Source of the DNA: Effrenium voratum
Taxonomy: Eukaryota; Sar; Dinophyceae; Suessiales; Symbiodiniaceae
Reading direction: 5' to 3'
Assembly (NCBI GenBank): GCA_963377175.1
Contig: CAUJNA010001224.1
Location: 2,049,001-2,113,000 of the forward strand
Length of the DNA: 64,000 nucleotides
In this document: positions 13,701 to 25,700 of the stretch, piece by piece
How positions within the stretch are numbered: the stretch's first letter is position 1
Layout of the letters: each line of letters begins with the position of its first letter
Notes under the pieces: model-generated
What the model saw: the letters and a program-made list of their open reading frames with translations, nothing else
Told to the model about the DNA's origin: nothing
Database searches by the model: none
Position numbers and translations under genes: made by a program

Positions 13701-16700
13701 AAATTCGCAACATTTTAGGCCGTGGCTTTGCCCGTTTGCCCTTTTGCCCTTTCTGGCCGTCTTTGGGGGGTCTAGCGGATCTTCGGCGGTCAGAAAGGGC
13801 AAAAGGGCAAACGTGCAAAGCCACGGCCTAAAATTTTGCGAATTTCTGGTTCGGGAAAGATCGCCGTTTGGCCGCGAAAGATCGCCGGTTGGTCGCCCAA
13901 GATCGCCGTTTCATTTTTCGCACTTTTTGAAAGTTGAGTGCTTGCGTGAAAATCGCATAGAATGTATTTGGCGAAGCTCTCCGTCACCCCTGGTCCCTTT
14001 CAAGCCTGAAGGTTGGAAAGGGAGGGTCATGGACGCCTTAGGATGCTGGAGCAGGAAAGTCCAACTTCGGCGGAGCAGTGCCACGCTGATGGAACTCCAA
14101 GCGCCTTGCCGTTTCCTTGCTGGGCTGCAAGACCAACAGGCTATCCAGAAGGAACACCAGGAAGTCAAGAGTCGGAAGAACGAGAAAGAGAAAGAGTGGA
14201 CTAAGCCACTTGCTCCGCCCAGTTTTTCGGAGTCTGTGTCTTGGCCCCGGAGCAAAAGCAACATGATGGTATAAACAGTTAAGCGATTATGGTCTACGGG
14301 TATGCCCTTCCCAGGCCGTCAACACCTTGCCCAGCGTCGCTGCGATCCAAGCGCACACCGCCCCTGCCAAAGAGACTCCCTTGGGCAAAGGTTCCTGGCC
14401 TGCAGAGCCCACGCCTTTGGCCAGGGAAGCATCTCCCACTTCTCTTGCTGAGGCGGACGTGGTTGATCTCAAAAGGAAACTCGATCGTGCAGCCACGCTG
14501 CAGTTGGGAGGCTGATGAGCGTGAGTCGGAAGATGATGAAGGGAACTCTCAGGAACCTGAAGAAAACAAGATGAAATCCCTTACATGGACGACGCTGTTG
14601 CCAACAAGAATAAGCCAAAGCCGGGAAAATTGCATTTGTCGGCATCGGCGAGGCGATCAAAGCTTCGATTGCGGTAAACGGGACCTTCAAAGAAGCGAAG
14701 CCATCATTGCTGACTGCATGGCAGGGGGCGCAAAAAAAACATTGAGAAGATCTGTGAGGTGGATTCTGCAGAGACCCTTTGCTTTCATTAGCCGTAGCCT
14801 GAAACGCCTGATCTTAGGGTCCTTCCAGCAGGTATGCGAGCCACTCCGTATGGAAATGGAATCGAATGAGTTGATCATTGCAGGAGAGTTCGTGTCGAAG
14901 GACACAATGCTCAATCAGTGGGGTTGGAACCAGCCATGTGGTGCATGTTAGCCGCCTTCAAGTTGCCGACAAGTACCGGCAAAAGACCTTGTGCTGTGCA
15001 GAAACAGTAAGGTCAACCATGATGCGCTTGCAAGTGACCAGGGCGGAAGAAGTTTCCCTAATCAGTCTCCGCGGTTCACAAGGATGACGAGGAGGTTGAT
15101 GCGTGTGTTTAAGCTCTTTGCACAGGCCAACTGTGAGTAATCGCCCTCACTAATCTATGTGATTGAGTACTCACCCCCAGGACTTTCGTGCTGACCCCCT
15201 CTCAGAACTCGCCTCAGGACTCCCCTCAGAACTTGCGCCCCCAATGTCACAACACGATTCTTTCTCCGGCACTTTGCAAAGGGGCTTTCGTGGCCAAGAA
15301 AACGAAAGAACACAAATAGTATACATAGCTACCTGATACTTGGCTCAATTGGGGATTTGCAAATTAATTGCTTTGAAAGGGAGCTTCAAGGAGACGCGAA
15401 ACACAATTGTCAATTATTTGATGGTTGGCCCTATTGCTTCCCGTGCAGCTTCTCATTCGGCTTCGGGGGACTCAAGTGAGGTTTTTGTGGTACCTCCCCT
15501 CAGGATTCTATTGCTGACCCCCCTCAGAACTGTCCTCAGAAATTAAGTGCTGACGGTCTAGCACTGTCTCAGAAATTGAGTACTGATTTCCCCTTCAAAA
15601 AGAAATTGAGTGTCTCAAAAAGTGGAGTACTGAGCCAGAAATTGAGCGTTTGCTTGGGCCCTCACACCCTCCTTTGAAGTGACCCAGCTGAGACATGGGC
15701 CCGCGTGATGGCTGAGTATCACAAGTTTGTGTTTGCCCCACTTCGCTTCTCCCCGCGTGCGCCATCTGAATCAAAGGATAGCTATCCATGGTTTAATGTC
15801 CAGGGCTCCGATGTTCCGCTTATTTTGGAATGGTTGGTTGCCATCGTTGGCGGCTTTATTCAAGCGCCACTTGATCAAGCCGCATGATGCGCCGTGGAAG
15901 CGAGATTGCTGTTAAATCCCCGCAAGTGCTCTATATGAGCATGGGCTTTGGTCAGACCAAGCCTGCGCTGCAAGGGTCTGCGCAGGCTATGAGTTCCAGC
16001 AGACTTACGCACAACTGGCAGGTGTCGCTCTTCGGGAACTCAAATTTGCAGGGTGGGCCATGAAGCCACACATGCATTCTTTCAACCACGCACTTGTTGA
16101 AATCAAAGCTGTCCTGAGGCAAGGTGCCATCAAAATAGCAAGCCCGCTCATACACAGCTGTGAGCAAAACGAAGACCTAGTTGGCAAGATTTCAATCACC
16201 AGCAGGCGATGCCATCAAAAGCAATTGTTGAAGCGGGTGTTGCAACTCTACCTCGTGAAAGCTCGACCCCTTCACCGAAGGTATCGAGCCAAGGCCCAGG
16301 CCAGCCAAAAGCCGCTGCGCCGCCAGTAGGAGCCAGAGCAGTGGCGTTTCTGAAGCGGCGATTCTTGAAGAAGCCGCCCAATTTTGTGCAAAGCGCTGTT
16401 TTATTTATTAACCAGGCTCCCGCCTGCTGCCGCCGACCCTCGGCGCATTAAGGGAAAAGTCACAAGGACCGGTCCTGAAACACGTCCGCAAACCCAGGGA
16501 CCACTTATAAGATCCTCTACGACCACAAACAAGGATTAACGGAAAAGTCAGAAATAGGGCAGCTAGTCCGTTAATTACCGCTTGGGCCGGCTTGCGCCCA
16601 AGTCACTTCGAGTTGGCCCGGGAGCAGTCGCCTCTCCCGGGGTCGCCCTGAAACTGGCCCTCCCGAAGTTGACCACAAACAAGGATTAACGGAAAAGTCA

Positions 16701-19700
16701 GAAATAGGGCAGCTAGTCCGTTAATTACCGCTTGGGCCGGCTTGCGCCCAAGTCACTTCGAGTTGGCCGGGAGCAGTCGCCTCTCCCGGGGTCGCCCTGA
16801 AACTGGCCCTCCCGAAGTTGCCCTGGACCGGTCGCCGGCAGCAGGCTGGTCCCAGTCTGGCGCGGTTTGACTTGACGTATTGGACTCTCTTGCAGAATAG
16901 ATCCAGGGATCCTCTACTACCACAAGGACGTCAATAACCGCACGGGCCGGTTTGGTCGCAGGGAGGGAATCCACTTTTTGTGGGTTCGGGCGTGTCCCCC
17001 AGGGACTATCATTGATTCCAATCACTTCCAGTTGCATCCCACGCCGGTCCCCTCTGCAGGAGGCTGGGACGGGAGGCAGAGGGTCGGCGGATTTCGCTGT
17101 TTTGGCCAAACGGCCACGTACCTGTAGTGCTAGGAGCGAAAAAAGGCAGGAGGGTGGGAGTCAACAGGAACGGGCCCAGGCCATGACAGCTGAGAGCATC
17201 CGATGTGACATGTCACGCCCGGCGAATCCCAATCAAGAATCGCCGTTTCCCTGACAAGATCGCCGTTCCAAAGCAAAACCTACTTGTGCTTGAACAGCCG
17301 TTTTTTTTGCACCCTTTGGAAGGTGGAGGTATATACCCAACGGATGTGGGCAAACCCTGAAAAGTGCTAACGGTGGCCAGTCGACCAGGAGTCCGGCCAA
17401 GAACAATCAGACCCAACTGGGTGTGTGTATATGTTTTGGGGTAACCCTTTCACTCCCCAACAGAAACAACACACACACACACACAAACAACGTGTTTTAT
17501 TCTTTCGTTTTTTTTCTTTCTCGGAAGCCACAAGGAAAGCAGCACAAATTGGCGGGTTCCGTATTTTGACACAAAGCCCATTACGAGTTTCTCTATATTT
17601 TTGGGGGGGGGTACCGCCCAAAAAGAAATTGTTTCGGGAAGCCAATCGGAAATCATCCAAATTTGGATGGTTCAACGGTATTTTGGCACCAACCCCTGGC
17701 CCCGAGTTAAGAGAACTCGAGGCCACCTTGGTGTCGCGCATCGGCTCGGCGGCCTTTGCTCTGCTGAGAGCGGATGGCTCGCTGGTGACCTGGGGCGACC
17801 CCTTCTCCGGGGGCAACTGCCTGCCGGTGGCGCCTGGGGCATCTGTTTTGTTGGAGTTGGCACCCCTGTTTTGGCTGGTTTCAACGGGGAACCAAGAGAA
17901 AATACCGAAACCGGTTTTGGGGGTCACCTCACAGGACGGAAAGGTGCCCAAGACCGATTTCCGAAAGAGCCATGGGCCGTACTTTTAGTAGGTCAGACAT
18001 GATATCTCAGCGAGTGTTGCATCAATCTTCTATTCAACAGAGATTTGATTTCCCCGCCAATGATCCACTCAGGTTCCACCTGGTTTCATGTTGGTTATAG
18101 CAAGGCCCATGAAACCCATTGTAGCCATGCTGGTAGAACCCAAAGTACATTGACGGGTGCCGCCCATCTGATTTGACTCGGGCTATGCTGCTATGAGTTT
18201 GTGGTGTTGCCTGCTCATGTCTTTTTGGTTGTCAACAAGAAGAGGGGAGCTGCCTTCCCCCCTCCACATTCCCACTTGCTTAGTTGCTAGAACTACTAGT
18301 CTAGGGTTTCTTAGCCCAGAGTCAAACGGAGTTAAGGGCAACCATCCCAAGGCTTCACGCTTCACACTTCAAGTCTTCAAGCCCTCGGCTACAAGTGTAG
18401 GAGTTTGACGACCTCATCCCCCTTTTGGTGGTTTATGTGGGGAATAGACCCCCCGACCAACTTATTTCAGGTTGGTGAAGTTGTTGCTGTGCTCTTTGAT
18501 TTGGCCACCCCCAAACTCCTAAAGGTCGCAGTGCTCACACACCCGGATTCGTTCGTTCCTTGGTGAAATATTATAATTCACCCAGAAACATGACTTTTTG
18601 GCTGGACCCCCTAAAAAGGCTTTGGTTTTGCAATGGATTTCCGGGTACCAACTCCCACAAAGACGACCCAACTTGGCCCCTTCCCCCCAAAGGATCCCAC
18701 GCTCCTCGCGTCGCGCGCGCCTCGCGTCGCGCGAGCCTCAGGCGGCGCAGCTGCGCCAAGTGCGGCAGGTGGCGGCCTCCTTCGGCGCCTTTGCCGCGGT
18801 CTTGGAGGACTCGGAACCGGAGCTCGGAGGTCCAAAGCAGCTTTTGGCGCTGCCATGAGTTGCGAGGAGGTCTTTGGTGGTCCTTTTTGTTCTTGTTGTG
18901 TTCCCTCCTTTTGGTGTTCACTCGGTGTTTCCGCTTTTGGTGGTCCCTTCTTTTTGACAACCAGTTTTGTAGAGCCGAGCTTTGGTGTTGCTGTGTGTTG
19001 CCTGTTCCGACTCAGTTGTTGAACTTGCGGGGGTGACCATCTTTGTTTAGTTGTTTCAACTTGTTGGGTGTTCCTCCAGTTTTTCGGCGACCATTGAGCA
19101 GTTGCAAGACCTTTTGTTTAACTTGTTGGGTGTTCCCTTCTTTTTGCGGCAACCATGTTGCCCTTTGGGGTTCCCTTCTTTAGCTCTTTAGCGACCGTTT
19201 GTTTGTTTCGTCATGGCCCCAAATGGGTGTGGCTCAAAATTAAAGAGCTAGGGTTACGCGGCTTTTGGTCTTGATTCCATTTACCAGGGTTCGATTTTGG
19301 GTACCCATTCTGGACCCACTGCCAGATGGCTGACCCTATATTTCTGGGCCCTTTCAGCGAGGATGGCCGCGTCGTGGCCTGGGGCGACCCCGACTTCGGC
19401 GCCGCGCCTCGGAAAGTTTTTTTTTTTTTTTCTCGGAGCGGTCGAGTGAGTCGCTTGGGCTAAGTGGCCCTAGGGTCCCAAGACCATATGATTTGAGCTC
19501 TTTTGGGGTCCAAGCTGATATTTGGACGGGTGGGGGTGGGGTCAGTTGCTTCGTTCTTTTCTTCCCCCCCCCCAAAAAGAAACGCGAAGGCCAAGAAGAA
19601 ACCCATGGTGGTGGCTCCTTTAAGGTCTTTTGGTGTCCAAGCCCCTGATATTTAAGGCCTTGCCCCTGGGTGGGGCTCTCGATTTTCAGCCCGCCGGCGA

Positions 19701-22700
19701 ATCGGCGAATCGAGGACCTCGCCTCGGCGAAGGCACAGCTGACAGATGTGGCGGAGGCCGGGAGGGAGGGAGCTACGCGTGCCGTGCAGACCCGGAGAGC
19801 TTCCTGGAAGAACCGGCGTTTTGGGGAAGGAAAACGGGGGCTTATCTGAATCGACACAACCTTTGAGGATGGTTTTTAGGCGTTTGGATTGGGTGAATCT
19901 ACTTTCTGAGAAGTACGTTAATAGCCTTTTGGACCCTTCGGCGGGCAACTAATACAGTTGGATTGTTTGTTTGGACATGCGGACATGCAAGGGCCGCGCA
20001 AAGGCTACGCAAAATCCGCGAGAGGCGGGGGTCGTGGCTCATATGTCCCCTTTTGCTGGCATGTTTATATAGGAACCATAGGGGAACCGGTCTTTTGCAT
20101 ATTGCAGCCTTTCGCAAATAGGCACAGAGTCGCTGTTTGCGACTGCGCATTTCCCGATCCAATCGAGTGCATCATCGCAGCTCGTGCGGTGCTTTGCTTA
20201 TTGTGGCTTAGAGGGAAATCCCCACTTAACTGCATTTGTTTTTGTTGCTCCCCTTCCAACGTCAACCAAGTTACACTCGGAGACAGGGGGCATAGGATGC
20301 AGCCCAGAAAGCTGTGAGCCATCAAAGAGGAAGTGGCCCATGGCCAGCCTCTGACTCTGGGCTCAGTTTGCTGACTCCAGCGGGAGGCGGAAGTTTGCCA
20401 GACGAGGCCCTCAGCAAATTTGTTAAAAACACATGATGCAAATGGGCACGTGAATATGTTGCACAATCAGCGCACCTAGCTGAAAACAGAAGACGCAATG
20501 ATGAATGAATGCTTCATTTTGAGCTCTAGCCGTAGCTTTTAGTCCCCGACAAGCCCAATGGAACGAGTCAAGCGTTCTGAAATCCTTGACCAGGAGAGCG
20601 GGGGACCCCTGCATGGGTTCCTTTGTCCTTCAACACAACTTGGATCGGGACCTTTCAGGAGGGCCCTGTTGGTTCCTTTGGTTCCGCTTCAAAACCATCC
20701 AAATTGGATGGTTTCAAAGGGAACCACAGACATCCACAGACCACATCTAGGTCCCCCAGTAGTGCCCTTCCTCACCCTTTGTTGGGGGAGGCTTCCCCTA
20801 CTACAATACTGAAAAAAAAGGTACCCTTATTCTAACCTCTCTACTGGAGGACCTAGACATGGAGTTTCCGGTTTTGAAGATAGACCTCTACTTTTGCAGG
20901 GCTCCTTAAAAGATACATTTTGCAACCATTTGAAACATGTTGCTTGTTCAACACCAAAATATAAAGTGAAGCCAGCAATAAAACAAGTTGCAATGTTCAG
21001 GTGTATAGTGCATCCGGCTCCAATGTGTTGGTGGATAATTATGCCTTGTTGTTAGAATGGTTTCCCCCTGCAAGTACCTCTTTTTTCGAGGATCCCTGTG
21101 CTTGCTGGTCCCGTGCCCGCCCTCCGCCCTCCGATCGCCAGGTCTTCGCCACCGGCTTCGCCTTTGCGGCTCTGAAGTCGGACGGCTCGGTGGCCACCTG
21201 GGGCGAGCCTTCGGAGAATATGTCGAGATCGGATGGGAGGGGTGCGGCTGTAAACGTTCGAGAAAATGCTCATAAAGAAACATAAGGGTTCTAGCCCCCA
21301 GATGAAGGGCTAGGGGGCCGCTGATGTCCATGCCTATGAAGCTTTCTTCTCGCGATCGGCCGCCTTTTGTGTTTTTTTTTCCACCTCCCCTTTTCACATG
21401 GAACCTGACGTTTTGGGGGGTCCTGGTTTGGACCATTCTTCTTTTCAAGGGACTCTGTCAGGTTCCATTCCAGTTGGTGGGAGGGTAAATGGAAGCCATG
21501 AGGAAACTGTGGTCATTTCAAGGGGACTTAGGGGACCCACGATTTGGGGAACCCAAAATGGGGGGCGTGCATTTTTGTTGAGTTGGTACGCTCTTGGGGG
21601 TGGTTTTAAAGCAGGGTTGTGGATCAAGGGATGTCTCCCCACTTCTGTGATACAAGAGAATCCCCCTTTATATCAACAAAATAGTCTTTGGGAAGCCCTT
21701 TTTCTGTATCACAGAAGTGGTCATTCCCCACAGCCCTGTTTTAAAGGGACGCCGAAAGGACAACCGAAGCCATGTTTGAGGGTTCCCCCGTTTTGACACG
21801 TACCCCATGCGGCCAGTCCCGAAGGAACGCGCCCAAGCGTCAAGCGAGTATTTGGAGATTTGGGGCGAGTTGGGATCCTACAAGGTACGTCAGGTAGGAT
21901 TTGGAGCCGTTGACACCCAATGGTTGAGAGCCCCCTAAGTAGCTTAGAGCCAGGGTTACACACTTGGCCCCTTCAAGTAAGGGAACCTTTGGCACTTGCA
22001 CCAAAAGAGTTCCCGCCTTCTTGGCTTCTTGGCTGACTGGATACGAGGTACATGGTTTGCGGCCATTAGGGGCACATGTTGCTTGTTCTTTTCTACGGGG
22101 GTCCTTTCTTTCATCATGATAATTTTGGTAGATGAGCCTCCTCGAAGACTCATAGGACGCAGCAACAGCTCTTGAACCTTGTGTTGGTAGGTGTCTTCAC
22201 TATTTTCTCAAGCACAAGGCCCCAACCAAGGGGGTGGGTGTATCACCAAGGGCCCTTCCCCATTGTCTTCGTGCATCCAATTTAATGTATGGAGCGGGGT
22301 AACCAAGTGTTTGACTTAGTCGGGCTTTGGGGTCCACCCACGAACTGCAGTTGGCTTGTGTTTTTTGGAGAGTACCCATTCCATATTGTTAGACCCATGG
22401 CCATGTCCACCAGAAACCGATGGAGGACTAGCCAAATCAACACCTGTATTCGCCGCAAGGGCCTGGAGGTTGCATGTTTACTCGAACTTGATGTGTGTGG
22501 GGTTTCTCAAAATAGGACCCCTTTTGGATGGTACGTGGAAAACCACAAGGACACCGCTTTTTCCCGGACGAATTGGTCCCCAGTTTGGAGAAGACAAATC
22601 CGCGGCTGAGGAGAACTACCCAGGGGGTGACAGCCGCAACGTCCAGCAGCAGCTGACTTCCGTGAAGCACATCGCCAGCTCCAGCTACGCCTTCGCGGCC

Positions 22701-25700
22701 ATACGAAGCGATGGATCCGTGATCACTTGGGGCTCCCTGGCTTGGACGCCGTACCCCTCCACCCCCTTGGCATGCCCTGCGATTGAATCCCTACCATTTA
22801 AGCTAAAGAATAGTTATTTGTTTTTGTCCCTTCTATTGGCTCAACTGGAATTTATCGCTGGACATATTTGTTCTTTTTCCCCAGGGGTCTTCACCAAATG
22901 GAAGATCCGCGTGTTTTATGGCGAGCGGGCCCACCTATTCAGGGCTAAAAAAACAGGACAGCACCATTGTGTGTATAAGTCCTTTGCTCGGGGGTCCAGT
23001 TCTCATCTTGAGCTTTGGGATTCAAGCCCCCGAGATGGGAGGCGGTGCCGCGTTTTAGCCACCCGCTACCCCCACGGGGAAAAACAACAGAAGCAAACCG
23101 CCACCCGTAGGTGAGGTTCCAAATCACCACCTGCTGACCCCGTTGACTGCGAGTTGGGATGGATGCAACCCCATTGAAAACAGGGATAAACCACCTACCA
23201 ACAGCTGTGAAGTAGATTTTCCCCAGCACAGTACCCAGTTGCCAAGTGGCACCCTCGATTATTTTTGTTTGCTTAGGGTTTGCTCTCGAAAGCAGCCAAG
23301 AAAAGGGGCCAATGTGTGTTTTTCTTGTTTTTCCCCATGAAAGTAAATAACTCAGTCTCTTACACAATGGATGAAATCACAACCGAGGCATCAACCTGCA
23401 ACGCCTCCGGTGCTGTTTGGGACCTCAAGTCAGCCACCCCAATCCCTCCGTAGCCCATTCAGGTCCCAAAAGCCCATTTCACCACAAGAACCAGAACGTC
23501 TCCAAAGTAAACCCACTCCGGGCCGCCTTCGGCTTCTATTCATATCCCCCCACCACCAAAATCCTCATCTCCACCCCCAAACTCCCCCAATCCCTCTCAT
23601 GACTCCACTGCCTCCAGGAAAACCATTGGTTCTGTCTTGGAAACCATAGTTGAAAAACAGAAAACCAGGCGAAAAAAACCACCTAGATATATAACAACCA
23701 CAACCAAAACAGCCACCTACGACATATCCTCAACCCCCCACCCTTACCCCACCCACCCCAACTCCACTCCCATTCAACTCCACTCCCATTCAACTCCACT
23801 CCACCGAACTCACACTCCACCCAACTCCAGCCCCAACTTCAGCGCCAACTTCAGCCCCAACTCCACCTCCCATCCCATTTCAAACACCAGCCCCATTCCA
23901 CTTGTTATTCCTGGCCCCCAAATGATGGGTAGCTTTTCCCATTCAGTTGGAACTATCAGCTTTTGTGGTTCTCAATGGTCCCATGTTCATGGTTGACCTT
24001 CTGCTCAGCCACATCTCCTCACCCAACCTGTGGCTTCCTCGCCCAGGTTCTAAACCAAAACCACCCCCCGAAACGTGAGGTTCCATATTACTTGGCGGGA
24101 GGTAACCACCATGACCAATCCACCTGCGACGTATGTGGGTCAAAACCCTGTACCCGCGAACATCAAAATAGGTGGCTGTCAGGATGTTCATCCAACCCAA
24201 AACGGAGCCACAGGTTTTGTGACCCATGGCCAAATCCTCCACCCTTAACACCTGCGACAAACTGTGGATGGACGAGCACCACCCAACAAAGCTTAGGATG
24301 AAGATTCCCCTGTAAATGCCAACAAATACTGGTTTCCCATTGTTTCAAAGTGGTGCGAAATGGATTCCGTCCATCCACAGTATCCTCAAATAGCCTCAAC
24401 CCTTTTCTGTGTTCCTCGCCCAGGCTCCAAAAACCCCCAGCTGAAGGAGGAGGTCGCCTCAGTCGTCGCCATCTGCGGCTCCCACGAGGCCTTCGCCGCA
24501 CTGAAGGCCGATGGCCGGGTGGTGACCTGGGGATCGCCCAAGCGCCTCGTCTCAAGCGGCGTTTTACCGCGGCGCGGTGGAGTCCCGCGCTAGGTGAGGG
24601 AGAATCACAGAACACGAGTGGGGAGGAGACGTGATTGTTTGTTTTTTGTGCATGTTTTTTGTCCTACGTTGTTTTTGTCCTGTGGCTCTTATGGTTTGCT
24701 ATGGTTTCCAAAGGTTGACCTATAGTTTTCCTCTGGCACCTAACATTGGCACGGAATGAGGATGGGGACCTAAAACCATAGCTTTGGTGGGTAACGTGGA
24801 CACTTCCGTGTCAAAGCAGGGCAGCCCTGAAAAATTGGCGGCGGATTTGCAACGGTTTGTTTCCCTTTAAAGCAACCTAAAAAGGGCAATCCCAAAAAAT
24901 AGCCTCCCATTTGGCATCAAGAACAACTCCCTGAGTTGCTTGACGAATCAGTCCGTTGAGTCCCGACCAGTTTGACACTCAGAAGTTATGGGGTCACTGA
25001 CTCGGAGACCCCGGACTGATTCGGTTGCTCAGAGCCTTTTCTTTGTCATGGCGCCAAAAGGTTAACCTTTCAGTTCCAGGTCCTTCGGGCAACTAAGCAA
25101 GATTAAGTTTTGCGGATCTGCGAGTTTATCCTGAGGTTTGGGGGCGACAGCAGCGGTGTGCAACAGATGCTTGGACACAAAGCTCAGGTTGCGTGTAGTT
25201 CCCTTTGCTGTCAGTCAGTGATGGATTGCAACACTTCAACGCCTTGGTTTTCTTAAAAAGCGCCCTTTCGGGAGCCAACATGCATGACATTCAAATACTT
25301 GGCAGGTATGTTGTGTGGCAACTGAATCGGGATTTGCAATTTTGCCGCAAGCCAACGAGCAAGTTGGCAAATGGGAGGTTTTGAGTCGTCAGCCATTCGC
25401 GGTCCTGTGATGCTTGCTTGTTGCTCAAGTTTGGGAATGCAACAGCAAACATGTACCTGCTAGATTACCTTTACCACATCCCAAAAGGGTACCCTCTAAA
25501 TTCAAAACCAGGTCTTATCCAGCGGTTGCTTGTGGACTGATTCGTCTCAAAGCCGAAGCTGTCGAATGCATCTCTTATTTTGGGGAAACCGGGGTGCCAT
25601 GTTTCCCCCAAAAAAAGCCCACCCTGTTCGAGTTTATTTTCGGGGAGAGGCCACGTTTTGAAACTTGCCCTTTCTCACCCTGTTTTGGGGGAGGGCTCCC

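Larger units (their letters stand above)
11076..16405. mobile_element. Large imperfect inverted-repeat (palindromic) element
   Basis: Sequence 11076-13755 reappears reverse-complemented at 13791-16405, with about 2.6-kb arms around a spacer of about 35 nt (13756-13790). The arms match at both outer ends (AATAAAACAGCGCTTTGC), throughout the interior and at the centre (CCTTTCTG/CAGAAAGG). They differ by scattered substitutions (very roughly 10%) and by indels, for example about 50 nt present only at 11142-11194. Each arm carries the same decayed gene, transcribed away from the centre. It lies inside the 9456-17721 intron. Confidence 0.85.

Noticed and set aside
11076..16405. Palindrome as an assembly or amplification artefact
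   Set aside because: Artefactual foldbacks are normally near identical; these arms differ by many substitutions and arm-specific indels. Long-read confirmation would still be useful.
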